A stretch of DNA of 29,651 bases from Reclinomonas americana ATCC 50394 (GCA_048213135.1 PS015486.1:7990-37640), one strand, 5' to 3'; counted from the first letter of the stretch, positions 1-19,000 are shown. The notes: generated from the sequence alone by a model not told the origin. Translations and numbers: made by a program.

Positions 1-7402
<7,402 letters not shown>

Positions 7403-8132
7403 CGTTGCGATCTCCCTGTCGTCACCAATGCAAAATCGAGCTGCAGGACAAGGAGACAAGTCGATCAAATCGAAGTTCGCAAACTCGATTGCAGAAAAGG
7501 GTTGTTGGATGCCGCTCAGGTGCACCGTGCCCCATGCAACATCTCTGCACCCGTGCTTTCGTGTACGCCTCCCAGTTTCGGAAAGATCTGCAACATATTG
7601 ACGATTTACGATAGTTTTCTTGCAAGACACAGGGGAGGGGAACGAGAAGAACGCAATACACACACACACAGACAGACAAGAGGCGCGGACGGACGCAGAG
7701 CGCCAAGCAAAAAAAGACGACGACGGAAGGGTGCAGGAAAGGACTTCAAAAATTTCCGATACGGGTCTTTGCCAGTGTGTGCGTGTGTGTGTAGAGAGAG
7801 ACAAGGGAGAGGAGCAAAACTGTGAACGAATACGGAGGACGGTACACACAAAAGCGAGGAAGGTAGGTAGGTAGGTAGGTTGGTGGGTAGGTAGGTGTTG
7901 TTGTTCTTGACGATTGTCGACGGCCTAGCCGCCCAACCGCGACGCAGTGGGGGGAGAAAGAGATTATGGAAACATTCGCGAGGCGGGTGGGGCGGCGGCC
8001 GGACGGGGGACAGCGTATGGTGTAGGATGGGGGAAGTAGACATGAGGGGTTGTGGGGACCAACTCGGCGGCGGTGGAGCGATGCGTGGAGGCAATTAGCA
8101 GCGGCCTGTCAAGGCACGAGCAAGCGCATCGC
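7403..8132. other. Intergenic region upstream of RPC1
   Basis: This 730-bp space lies between the stop codon of the polyQ membrane-protein gene (8133) and the RPC1 start (7402). Both genes are on the minus strand, so it holds the 3' flank of one and the promoter of the other. I see CA- and GA-rich stretches, a tetranucleotide GGTA array near 7861-7896 and G-rich purine tracts at about 7950-8090. No conserved ORF, tRNA or convincing TATA box is visible. The RPC1 frame stays open some way upstream of 7402, so a longer N terminus is not strictly excluded. Confidence 0.6.
7861..7896. repeat. (GGTA)n tetranucleotide repeat
   Basis: About eight imperfect GGTA/GGTT/GGTG units occur in tandem in the intergenic region between RPC1 and the polyQ gene. 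Confidence 0.9.
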
Positions 8133-9623
8133 TCAACGACGACCAAGAGGTTCGAAACCGATCCAGGCCACCTGCAGCGAGACAACACAGTGAGGATATG
8201 GACGCACAGAAGTGGAGCATATGAGGGGAAAACGCACCGAGTGGCCGAGACCAGAGTTGCCGACTCCCCACTTGTGGCAGAAACGGAAACTTATGGCGGA
8301 CGAGTTCTCATTGATGAGCCGTACCACCGGCAAGTCGGCAATGGGAGCCGGCTGCGCCGCCGCGTCTGGCAACACAAACACCACATACTGTGGCGTTGTG
8401 CTAAAATTGCCAGCCGAGGTGTCTACGATTCCGCAAAACTCTCCGTCGGGCGTCGTACCGCGTGGGTTGAACGGTGACACGCCAGTGCGGATCCGATACG
8501 CCTCCGACGGCTCCGTTACTGCACATACACACACGCACAACAACGACTGAGCCCCGCAGTGTCTACGCACGCCCATGGCGGAGTGGCACACACAAACCTC
8601 CAAACAAGAGATTCATAATGCTGCTGTGCAGCTGTGACGTGTCCTTCAATGCGGCTGCACGAGCGTGTCAGCAACATGACAAGACATCTCCGCAAATGGG
8701 TGGGAACTCACCAAGCTGTCGCTCCACCGCCGACAATTGGCCCTTGGCAGTCTGCATCGCGGTGGCCAATGCCTCCCGGTTGGCGGCATCTGGACGAACA
8801 AACGGTGCGAACCAATAAGGATAACCACTTGGGACGATCACGGCACTCGAGACACACATACAACAACAATCAACGCACCGACTTGGGACACACTCTGCTG
8901 ATGCGTCGTCTGCAACTGGTGAATCGTGTTCCTCAACACCGCTGCACAGCACACACACACACAAAAAGAATCGATCATTTTCAGTCAAAAACCGTTTTGC
9001 GCGTGCCCGCCCCCAACACGACTCACCAATCTGCTCGTCGGCATCCTTGGCTCCCATGTAGAGCACCAGCAGCAGCGCCGTGTTGACCATAATGACCAGC
9101 CCAAGCACCGCCAACGACGTCATCGTAGAGCACATGGCGCGTGTGGCCTTCTTCGACTTGGACGAGGGCGTGCTCGGCGGCGACGCCATCATCATCGCCG
9201 CCGCCTGCTGCTGCTGCAACTGCTGCTGCTGTAGCTGCTGCTGCTGCTGCTGTTGCTNNNNNNNNNNNNNNNNNNNNNNNNNNNNNNNNNNNNNNNNNNN
9301 NNNNNNNNNNNNNNNNNNNNNNNNNNNNNNNNNNNNNNNNNNNNNNNNNNNNNNNNNNNNNNNNNNNNNNNNNNNNNNNNNNNNNNNNNNNNNNNNNNNN
9401 NNNNNNNNNNNNNNNNNNNNNNNNNNNNNNNNNNNNNNNNNNNNNNNNNNNNNNNNNNNNNNNNNNNNNNNNNNNNNNNNNNNNNNNNNNNNNNNNNNNN
9501 NNNNNNNNNNNTCCCCAGTGGCGCCTGCTGCTGCTGCTGCTGCTGTTGTTGTTGTTGGCGGCCGGCGTTGAGATCGCTGACGCTGCGCGAGCGGTGCGAC
9601 ATCATAAACTCGTTTCCACTCAT
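8133..9623 (-). CDS. PolyQ single-pass (type II) membrane protein, function unknown
   Basis: I do not recognise this gene as a named family. Start is ATG 9623 (MSGNEFMMSHRSRSVSDLN); an in-frame ATG at 9701 is an alternative. Exon 1 (9623-9027) encodes a glutamine tract broken by an assembly gap, then ...STPSSKSKKATRAMCS and a membrane segment LAVLGLVIMVNTALLLVLY. A polar, basic N-terminal side predicts a cytoplasmic N terminus and an exposed C-terminal part. Later exons are 8941-8879, 8789-8712, 8654-8598, 8518-8238 and 8171-8133, with matching phases. They give a short helical stalk and a C-terminal domain of about 110 residues with two cysteines, ending SVAWIGFEPLGRR. The end of that domain (FRFCHKWG...VAWIGF) loosely recalls H-type lectins, which is only a guess. 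The reading frame across the gap does not hold at the stated gap length. Confidence 0.75.
9205..9257. repeat. (CTG)n tract encoding glutamine on the minus strand
   Basis: CTG/TTG/CAA-type triplets run up to the gap at 9258 and encode a Q-rich stretch with scattered Leu in the polyQ membrane protein. A matching tract resumes at 9523-9557 on the other side of the gap. Confidence 0.93.
9258..9511. other. Assembly gap (254 N) inside a polyglutamine tract
   Basis: Both flanks are CAG/CAA triplets on the coding strand, so the missing sequence is probably more polyQ or related low-complexity coding DNA. The glutamine frames on the two sides are inconsistent with the stated gap length, so its true size is unknown. 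Confidence 0.95.
9523..9557. repeat. (CTG/TTG)n tract, second part of the polyQ coding repeat
   Basis: About eleven consecutive triplets encode glutamine on the minus strand after DLNAGR. Synonymous CAA codons interrupt the CAG run. Confidence 0.93.
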
Positions 9624-9937
9624 CGAAGCCGATCCTCCTCCTCCTGTTGCGCGTGCGCGCACGTGTTGTTGCGCCGACGACTGCGTTTTTTTCTCTCTCA
9701 CTCACTCACTCACTCGCGTGTGTGCGTGTGCGCGTGTGTGCCTTCCAGGGGAAAATGACACACACTTGAGACAAAAATGAGGTGGCGCAAGTTAAACAGA
9801 GGTACAGTACAAAAAAGCACGCGTGCTTTGTCTCTGCTCTCCTCTCGTCGCTCACTTGAAAAAAACCACGCTCCGGACACACGCCCAAAATTTCGCAAAC
9901 GTCCGAAATCGCGCCAGTTTTTGTTTACTTTGCTTCG
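9624..9937. other. Intergenic region, polyQ gene promoter and USP40 3' flank
   Basis: This stretch of 314 bp separates the USP40 stop codon (9940-9938) from the polyQ gene start, both on the minus strand. It contains (CTCA)n and GTGTGCG-rich tracts at about 9695-9740. No additional gene or clear promoter motif is seen. Confidence 0.6.
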
Positions 9938-12900
9938 TCAGTCGTCGCCAAACGAGTCGTACTCCAGCACCAGCTCGTCCTGGTGCCCACCACCGCCTCC
10001 TCCGCTTGCCGCACTCACCGACTTTCTCCACTCTTGCATGGCCAGCTGAGCGGACGCAGTTGTTCGTAAGTCACGCATGCATGCAAAAAAATACTGCCTT
10101 CTTTTTTTCTCTTCGAACGACGAACCAGTTCGGCAGCGGCCGCAGGGTTCGACACCGGATCCTGATTGTCGGGGTCGTCGGTGCTGTCGAGCACCACCAG
10201 AGTGTCCGAGTCGGTGAGGAAGTAGGGACCGGCGCGCACGTTGGCCACTGAGAGGATTGTGAGATGTACAGTCTTCCTGCCTCTTGACCTGTGCGACACT
10301 CTCACCTCGGCTCTTCTCGCTGTCCACCAAATGCGCAAACACGCGGGCGTTGCCGACCCACTTGGCCAGCACGAGATTTTCCGGAACAATGCTGGGGAAT
10401 GTCTGCACGGGCGAGTCGTGAGACAACTTGCAACACAACAGCTCAAGGTGGCCGCCGCCGCCACCGCACCTCCTCGACGATCTTGCGCAGGGTCGCCAGG
10501 GCAATCTTCTTGCCGCCTTCGACCGTGATCTCCACCGGCGCCTCAAAGATGGCACGAGATGGCACACGCCGGCGCACGTTAATGACGAGCGAGGTCGCGC
10601 CGAGGCGCTGCGGTGTGTCCATGACTTGGATCGCCACCAGCTTGTCGTTCACAAAGTGCTGCCGTCGCAGTGGGGCACTGTCGTCACGGAGAATACGGCC
10701 GAGAGTGTGCGTGTCCAGCACGTCAATCACGCGCAGGTACTCGACGCCAGGCTGCGCACCACGTTGTCAGCGAGAGCGACAATGGAGGGAAGATTGCACA
10801 ATGATGAACGCACCGCGTCATGAAGCTCCGCCACCTCCTCCAACGCCTTGCGCTTCAGATCGAGGAGCGTCGACGAGTTGGACAGCTCTACGCGGATCTG
10901 CTTGCTCAGCGGCAGGAACTGCACAAGAAGTCAGAAAACAACAACAACAACAATAACACGGAGAGATGTGCAAAGCACGCCCACGCAACTCCATGCATCA
11001 GCTCATCGGTCTCGGCAGGCGGCTCCACCAACAAGCGCGCCACACGGACCTCCAGCAGGCCTCCCTCTGGGATCTGTGTCGCAGTGAGCCCGAGTGCGAA
11101 CATGACAGGAACTGTCCATATTTCCGCACCTTGCCACGCTCAAAGAACAACGAGTCGCCCTCGCGCACGTTTTCGCTGTCGAGCGTGTGCGACTCGTCGG
11201 CGATCACCTCGTCGGGCGAGCCCCACATGTCCACTCGGCGCACGCGGTACTCGGGCGGCGCAATGCCCACTTGCTCTGCAATCTGCTCCTTGCTGTGACA
11301 TACACAAAATGAGCGAGTTAGCAAAGAGCGACGGCTACTGGCATTCAAAGAGCGCGCGTGCGCAACATGAGCCGCAGTGGAGCAAACTTGCTCACAAACG
11401 CCGTGAACATGCGACCAGTCGACTTGCCGTTGCTGCATTCCTCAAACTGGATGCGACGCAGTGAGCACATTGTGACGAGACGGATTCGAAAACAGGAGAC
11501 GCAACATTGATCTCGATGATGCCCAGTGACGGGGCAGGACCATCCTCCAACGCCAATCTCTGGTCGTTCGTGACGCCAACATACTGCAGTGTCACTGTCT
11601 CGCTGCCAAAGGGCGCTCCGAGCGAGTCGTCCTCCAGCACACTGACAATCGAAAACAGTGAGACTCCACACACTTTTCGGGAGACAACAAGCAGACATAC
11701 GTGGTCCTCACCGTCGCAAGCGCACTTTGTCGAGGTTAATGTGCGGATTGACCCAACACACCAGCAACTCCTTCAGCTCGCCGACCGTGGTTGTGCGCGG
11801 AACACGGGCATGCAAACGTCCGTCAACAAAGCAGACACGAATGCTGCACGGGCGTCTTATTAGCAAACGAGAGAACACATGACACCCATCCGCGTGACGC
11901 ACGATCCATCCTCCTGCTCGAGGTACTGGCGGGCCTCCATCTGGTTCTCTCGCAACCGCCTGATGGCCGACGCCAACATCGGCGAGTCTGCCGTCCGACG
12001 AGACAAACACACATCATCAGCATAAGCGTAATGCACAGCATTTTACAATGGCGTGTGCGACCGACGCAACAATTCTCAATGGTGCTGATGACCACACCAG
12101 TTGTCTCGGGGGCTGCAAAACGAGCGTGAGTCACACGTGGCGACACTCACANNNNNNNNNNNNNNNNNNNNNNNNNNNNNNNNNNNNNNNNNNNNNNNNN
12201 NNNNNNNNNNNNNNNNNNNNNNNNNNNNNNNNNNNNNNNNNNNNNNNNNNNNNNNNNNNNNNNNNNNNNNNNNNNNNNNNNNNNNNNNNNNNNNNNNNNN
12301 NNNNNNNNNNNNNNNNNNNNNNNNNNNNNNNNNNNNNNNNNNNNNNNNNNNNNNNNNNNNNNNNNNNNNNNNNNNNNNNNNNNNNNNNNNNNNNNNNNNN
12401 NNNNNNNNNNNNNNNNNNNNNNNNNNNNNNNNNNNNNNNNNNNNNNNNNNNNNNNNNNNNNNNNNNNNNNNNNNNNNNNNNNNNNNNNNNNNNNNNNNNN
12501 NNNNNNNNNNNNNNNNNNNNNNNNNNNNNNNNNNNNNNNNNNNNNNNNNNNNNNNNNNNNNNNNNNNNNNNNNNNNNNNNNNNNNNNNNNNNNNNNNNNN
12601 NNNNNNNNNNNNNNNNNNNNNNNNNNNNNNNNNNNNNNNNNNNNNNNNNNNNNNNNNNNNNNNNNNNNNNNNNNNNNNNNNNNNNNNNNNNNNNNNNNNN
12701 NNNNNNNNNNNACGATTACGACGATGATGACGGTGACAGGGATGTGTGTCACGTCGCATGGTACAAACCAAAAAGTTAAGCTGCTGCTGTGCGATACTGG
12801 CGAGTGCCTCGGGGCGGCACAAGAGAACAAAACTACCGCTGCAACAAAGAGAGGCGGTGAGATGAAATTGACTCCTGTGGGTGGTCACCGATTTGCAACT

Positions 12901-15900
12901 GGCGTCTCTCACCCGTGCAATCTTGAATCTTGAATCGCCTGATCCATCATCAGCGGTGCGCCGGCTAATGCGTACGAGTTGCCGTCGCGAGTCAGCGGAT
13001 ACACCAAGACATCGCCGGATTGCACGGACTCTACACGACCACAAAATCTCACGCGGTGAGTGTAACAGAAACACAGTGCAACAGCAGTCACGGGAGATGG
13101 GGCTACAAACCGTCGCTAAAGCGCTCTGACGCGGCCTGTACAAGCGACTGTACCGGGTTACGTCGGTCCACTTGAATCACCTTCTTGCACGCGTCTGTGT
13201 ATGCATGTAAGATGAAAGCACAGGAGAGCAAAACAACGAGAGAGGCACACAACTCTCAGTGTACATCTCCTCCCGCTGTGACCAGTACGCGGGGTCGGTG
13301 ACATCCACTGTGCTGTCGGCCATCTGCGCGCTTCCCGACCGATCGTGCAGCCGTCCATTGACAATATCCAAGCCTCCCGCCGTGAAGACGACCACGTCGA
13401 GTGCATTCATGCGTCGCACGCGCTCATCACGGACGGAATGCACACGGCGATTCTTCTCTTCCACGAGCGCCGCCAGGTGTGGAGGCGGCATGGGCGTGGG
13501 CATGATCTGCGAGCTCAGTGATCGTGAGATGCAAGAGCGCAAGACAAGAAGGTTTAGGGCACGCAACTGGCTCAGGGTCGCCGATGAACGGCGACGGTGC
13601 ACCGACAGGACGCCGACGGTAGAACAGCATGTAGGCGCACTCGGAGGAGCCACCGAACTGATTGCAGATTTGCGTCACGTCGATCGGCGTCACCATGGAG
13701 TCATTAAAGTCGAACCAGCCCGGCTGCACAAGACCAGCCACACGCGTCAACAACAAAGCACTACACAACACACATACAGGCAGACAGGTGCGCACCACAT
13801 GGGCATCGGGTGCGGCCAAGTTCGTCACTCGATCGCGCAAACGCTGCTTCTCCTCCTCCGCCTTCTTCTGCGCCTTCTTGCCCGTCCCTGGCGCATTCTG
13901 CTTCTGTTGCTGCTGCTGTTGCTGCTTCTTGCCACTCTTGCCACTCTTGCCGCCCTTGCCACCCTTGCCACCCTTGTCGCCCTTGTTGCGCTTGCCACGC
14001 TTTCCCTTCTTGCCGCCCTCCTCGGCACCGTCCTCGGTCGCCTCACCTGCAGCGGCTTCGGCCGCTGCAGCAGCTTCAGCTTCTGCGGCCTCAGCAGCAG
14101 CGGCATCGGCGAGCTCGCTGACCAGAGCGTCGACCGTGTTGGCTGTCTCCGCAGCAATGGCCGCCGCCACTGCCGCCAACGCCGCCTCTTCGCTGTCGTC
14201 CGCCACCACATTGGGGTCAGCCACCGTTCCCGCGGCACTCTCCTCTCCACTCTTCTCCTCCCCCGTTGTCTCCGTCGTCTCGCCCGCATCGTCATCGTCG
14301 CCGCTGCCGCTCTTCTTGTCCTTGTTCTTCTTGCGAGTCGGTGACACCCACTGGCCCTCGCGCAGCTGATCGCGGATGTAGGCGTGGTAGTGACCACCCT
14401 GTGCATCACCCTTGTGAATGACCACCGAGTACAAGTCGTACACGTGCGGCTGCGGCTCCTCAGACTGCGCGCCCTGCGACATCAGCTGCCGCTCCGTGTA
14501 CGGTGCCATGTCGATGGTCAGCGGGAACGCATAGTCGTGCGTCAACTTGACGTGTCGATTGCGAGTGTAGTCGTAGCGGAAGCGCAGCAGCGTGAAGGTG
14601 AGCACGTCGGGAATGCTGCGGAAACACGTGGACATGCGCGCATCGGTGCGCGCACCGCACGCATCACACTGCACGCGATTGGAGCCGACCATCAGCTCGC
14701 CCTCCACCAACGCGTCCAGTGATTGCCCCATGCTCGTCATCTCGGCCACCGTCAACGGCACATCGAGGAACTTTTCGCACCGCTCCGACGAGCATCCGCA
14801 TTGCAGGCATGTGCGTCGACTGACAGACTCGCCAAAGAACGTGTCGGGGATGAAGCGCTCGTACGGAGTGCGCATCAGCTGCTTCTCCAGCGCCTCGTAC
14901 AGCTTCTTGTTGAGCTCGGACACGTCGTGCTGGATGCGCGCCTGATTGTCGTACCAGCCGAATGCGCGCGTGAGCAGCGTCGTCGACACTGCCACCTCGT
15001 CCACCAACTGCAGATTGGCAAAGACGCGCTGCACTTGGAAAGGAATCATGCGCTTCTTCTTCTTCGGTACCGCCGGCTGCTCACATGTTGTAAGAGAGCA
15101 AAGGTATGCATGCTCAGAAGGACATACGTGCACACACCTGCTCGGCCTCGGCAGCAGCAGCAGCAGCAGCCGCAGGAGGTGCCTCGGCAGCAGCTGGAGG
15201 CGGTGGCGGTGGCGCCATGGTAGCCTCATCGAACGCATTGTCAAACATCCATTCCATAATGGCATCCGACGAGCCGGTAGGGTTCTGCTGGTACGCGTAG
15301 CGAATGTGCGCCTCGACAAAGCCCATGCTCGTCAGCTGCTCCATCACAGCCTCGGGGATCTCCACCTCCGGCACCACCTCCTCCACCACGCCAGCCGCCT
15401 CCGCCGCCGCCTTCTCCGCCGCCGCACGTGCAGCCTCCAACTCCATAATGTCCTCCTCCAGCATCAGGTCGTCCTACCCGTCGCCACACGCGTGAGCAAC
15501 GACGCAACAAGTCGGAAAATCTTACGACAATGCAAACAACTTTACCTCGTCGACGTTGAGTTCCTCCACTGACAACTGATAGAGTGCATGGCGCAATTCT
15601 GGAGTCATGAACATGGTTTGGAAGAGCGAGTTGAGGTAGCACGTGGCACCCCTGCAGGGAGAGGAAAGAGAGAGGAAATGTGAGAGACTGGAGAGGGTTA
15701 TTTTCGGTAGTGTAACACAACTGGTTGCGAAGGCCAATGAGCCCAACCGCCGGCCGCGGCTCCGTCACCACAGGCAACTTGCTCGCTACGACACACAAAC
15801 GCACACAAAGAGAGGTGGTGTCAACAAAAAAGTGGGCGACATTGCCACTTGTTCTTCCTCGCCACGCCCTCACATGCCGACACGCACCTGCTGCAGTTGA

Positions 15901-15954
15901 GGGCGCACTGGGCTGCGGGTCACTGGGCCCAAACAGCTCGCCAAACAGGTCCAT
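9938..15954 (-). CDS. USP40: USP40-like ubiquitin carboxyl-terminal hydrolase
   Basis: A cysteine deubiquitinase of the USP family, closest to USP40. Start ATG 15954 gives MDLFGELFGPSDP, like the USP40 N terminus. Exons: 15954-15888, 15785-15722, 15651-15546, 15473-15138, 15076-13796, 13723-13568, 13506-13254, 13194-13111, 13030-12913, gap, 12112-12062, 11987-11879, 11843-11712, 11641-11501, 11432-11400, 11292-11130, 11073-10990, 10918-10814, 10751-10470, 10402-10306, 10247-10126, 10045-9938; phases agree on each side of the gap. The nucleophile is Cys48 in QGATCYLNSLFQ, the catalytic His is about residue 420 in GGHYHAY, and the third residue lies in WFDFNDSMV. CxxC pairs (CLQC, CDAC) suggest a zinc finger. 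The C-terminal half has ubiquitin-like modules ending in the USP40-type tail (AGPYFLTDSDTLVV, LEYDSFGDD). Two insertions split the catalytic domain: a UBA segment after the Cys box, and an acidic/Ala/Lys-Gly/Gln low-complexity block between His and Asp boxes. Confidence 0.95.
12152..12711. other. Assembly gap (560 N) in the USP40 ubiquitin-like region
   Basis: The gap lies between exon 13030-12913 (ends phase 2) and exon 12112-12062 (begins phase 1), so at least one exon is hidden. The right flank carries GAC/GAT triplet repeats. Confidence 0.97.
13796..14350 (-). other. Low-complexity insertion between USP40 His and Asp boxes
   Basis: About 185 codons of exon 15076-13796, after the His box, read as an acidic Asp/Glu/Thr/Gly stretch, then an Ala/Glu-rich stretch, then Lys-Gly repeats of KGGKGG type, then seven glutamines, before the basic helix KAQKKAEEEKQRLRDRV. 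There is no stop codon and the exon length is a multiple of three, so it appears translated. Human USP40 also has an insertion here, but of unrelated composition. Confidence 0.85.
15138..15473 (-). other. Exon encoding a UBA domain inserted in the USP40 catalytic domain
   Basis: This single phase-0 exon (112 codons, residues about 80-191) sits between the Cys box and the segment IPFQVQRVFANLQLVDE, which are nearly adjacent in human USP40. It encodes an acidic alanine-rich helix, then a UBA-like domain at about residues 120-158 with EAVMEQLTSMGF, a central QNP turn and DAIMEWMF, then a Pro/Ala linker. The MGF loop and the final hydrophobic helix are the UBA hallmarks that would bind ubiquitin. 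Confidence 0.85.
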
Positions 15955-16032
15955 TCTCACGCACACAAGAGAGAGAGAGTGATCAAAGTGAGCGCGAGTG
16001 TTTGTCCTTCCTTCTTCTCTCTTTGTGAAGCA
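15955..16032. promoter_or_regulatory. 78-bp divergent promoter between USP40 and TTLL12
   Basis: The two start codons face away from each other with only 78 bp between them, so both core promoters and 5' leaders must share this stretch. It contains a (GA)n run on the USP40 side and a pyrimidine-rich tract (TCCTTCCTTCTTCTCTCTTT) just before the TTLL12 ATG. No TATA box is visible. Confidence 0.7.
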
Positions 16033-19000
16033 ATGGCCTCGGCGTCCTCGGCGACCAGCACTGCTGCGTACGAGCTGTTTGCTCACACGCATCGACCACA
16101 ACTGGAGAGCATTCAGCTGTTGCGCGCGCATGACACACACACAGCAATCTTCCGATGATGCTCATTCACACATGCATGCATGCACGCACAGGCCGCAGTC
16201 GCTGTGGAGACCGCTGTACGACAAGCTTGTGTTGCAGTTGTTTGACATTGGGCACGCGGTGGCGTTTGATGAGATCGCGGAGGATGATGATGAGGATGAT
16301 GAGGGATTGGGGCATCGTGCGGCGATGCGACGCCGTCGCTATCGTGTACTCAGTGCCGTGGAGATGACTCCCGGTGCAGATGTGTTTCTGGTGCGCGCGT
16401 GCGCGCACAAGTCGACTGACACAGGCAGTACTTGCATGCTCACGCGCGTTTGCTGGTAGATTGATCATGCGTGGTCCACGACACCGGAGAAGGCGCGCTC
16501 CGACTTGCGTGCGCATCCGGATCTCGTGCAGCGCCTGATGCGCCTCATGATGCTCGAGGACATTGAGGAGCCGGTGGAGGATGAGGCCGAGTCGCAGCCG
16601 CAAGTGCCGCAGCTGGATGAGCTGCCGGTGGCGTCGAGTGCCGAGGAGTGGCTGAGTGCGTGTGGCAAGTCGTGGGAGACGCTGGTCGATGAGGAGGGGG
16701 CGGTGCTGGAGTGGGACTGGGAGGAGGACTCGGTGGTGTCGCTCAGCGATCAGGTGCTGGTGGAACTCGTGCATGGCATGGAGGCGCATGGAGTCGGTCG
16801 CGAGGCGGTCACTCTGTCGTTCTGGGGCAACACGGCCCTCACCGACGTGGCGCGCATTGCTGATGTGGTGAGTCACAAGTCTCGCGAATACAGAGCCCCG
16901 ACCTCGTTGCTCACTCACTCTACACAGCTGCAATACTTTTCGCATCCGCGCGCCCTGTGGCTGAATCACACGCACGCCGCGTTGCATGCAGGTCTCCGTG
17001 AGCTGGTGTGCGAGAAGCTGCCGTCACTGGAGCTGCTCAACTCTAAGTTCACGCACAAGTTGTGTGGTGCCTCGTTGCCGCGTTCCTCCGCTTCTATACC
17101 ACTGCTCACTGGGTGTGTGCAGTTACACGACGTGGGCCGTGACCTTTGCGAGCGTCGGCGATGCGGTGCAGACAGCCGATCAGGCGGCCACACTGGTGCA
17201 CTTGAAGCTCACGAATCGCGATGTCACTCTTGTTGCGTCTTTTGGTGTTCAAGCGGTGGCGCGCAGGCTGTCTCACAATTACGCGCACAGTGGAAACCGG
17301 AGGTGTTTGCCGAGTTCCGTAACGCACGCACGATTGATCTGCGTGGCAACAAGTTGGTGACGGAGGACGGTGCGGCGATGCAACCAGGAGTGTTGGAGGC
17401 ACTGCAGGCGTTGCCGGCACTGCGCGATGTGGTGCTCGACGAGGCGACGTACAGACGCGCCGTCGTCTTGGAGGCTCTGGTTGCCGGTTTGCCAAGGTTG
17501 CAAACAATCAACGGCAGCACGCCGACACCGCAGGTACAGAACATGTCACTTGGTTTGTTTCCTGGGAGTGACTCACTCTGCTTGGTGTACAGCCGCTGTC
17601 TGTCTTTGAGCGCAACGTGGATCGTGTGGCTGCACGCATGTGGCACTACAACCACACGTACCAGTATCATGATGGCGAAATGTGGCGCAGCATCTGGTGT
17701 TGCGTCCACAATCATGTCTCTGTTATTGTTGCCAGTGAGCTCACTCGCCTCTGTGTGTGTAGACATCATGGACGAGGTCGGATCCAACATGGGCCACAGC
17801 GACTCGCCCAACTTCAAGGTGCATCCGTTCCTCTACACCAACACAATGGAGACGTTCTCGGTGGCCTGGCCGATCAAGCCCATCAGTCGTGCACAGCAAG
17901 TGAAGCGAGACTACTACGCCGGCTGCAAGGACGACATGGAACGCATGTGTCGTGCAGTCGGCATGAGCACCGACTGGGAGTCGTGGGATATGACGCCGTT
18001 TGCCCAGGCCTTGCAGGCCTGGCGAACGCTGCACAGTGAGCCACAGTTGCGTCGACTGGTGCAGTTCGGTTCACTGGCTTCATTTCTCGACTCATATGAC
18101 ACGCGCGGCACAGGCTCGGCAAGCTGCGACGTCACATGGAGGAGCTCAATCTGTGTGCCATCCCGGCAGAGCGTCGATCACGGCCGGTGCCTGCCGAGGT
18201 GTCGGCAGAGGGTTCGGCCGGTCGGCGGTACAAGGTGTTTACGGATGTGTCGCAAATCCAGCAGCACCTGAATGACCCCATATTTGGTGAGGGCGCCGTG
18301 TTGTCGTTTTATTGTGAACGGCCGCTGATCGTTCTTCGTGGGCGCAGAACTCGTACCCGAGTGGGAGCAGGCCGATTTTGTGTGGGTCAATTCCGACATT
18401 CGTGACTTTGGACAAGTGCTGCAGGGTCAAGTGGTCAACCAGTTCCCGAACGAGCGAGTGCGTGTGCATTCCATGAATTGTGCATGTGTGTGTGTGTGAG
18501 TGTGCGTGACTCATGACTCGTGGTGATGCAGATGTTCACAGTCAAGGATCTGTTGGCGGAGACGGTGCAGTGTGGTCGACCTGGTGCGCGTTGGCTGCCG
18601 ACCACGTTCAATCTCGAATACGAGTTGGCCGAGGTACGCGGTGCGCAGGGCAACATTGCGTCACTGCATTCTCTCACTCGACGTTGCAGTTCATTGGCGA
18701 CTACTGGGAGCGGTGGTGCAACGGCGGGGACACGCACTACATCGTCAAGTCGTGGAATCTGGCTCGCAGTGCCGAAATGGCGGTGTCGAACTCGTTGCAG
18801 ACGGTGGTGCGAATGAAGGAGGCAGGCCCGCGCATTGCGTGCAAGTGTTGCGTCTGCCGCTGTGTCTCCCATGCTTTATTATCTTGCTCAATCAATGGCG
18901 GCAGACATTGAGCGTCCGGGCACGCTGTGGGGGCGCAAGTTCGACATGCGATGGAATGTGATTCTGCGCAAGGTGGAGCCGCTGGAGTTGTACGTGCACC

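Noticed and set aside
7861-7896. CRISPR-like or minisatellite array
   Set aside because: The units are 4 bp with no spacers; it is a simple GGTA microsatellite in a eukaryotic spacer.
11501-11506. Apparent GTTGCG donor at 11505 in USP40
   Set aside because: Phase and protein continuity (EINVANGKSTGRMFTAKEQ) favour cutting five bases later at GTCTCC, so it was not counted in the GTTGCG class.
13259-14344. 361-codon plus-strand open frame
   Set aside because: It is antisense to the large USP40 exon and arises from its Ala/Lys/Gly-rich codon composition; its translation is Leu/Ala repeat-like with no domain.
18036-18037. GTGAGC donor at 18036 in TTLL12
   Set aside because: It would leave the wrong phase for the next exon; the GTTGCG donor at 18046 restores LGKLRRHMEEL and an overall length divisible by three.
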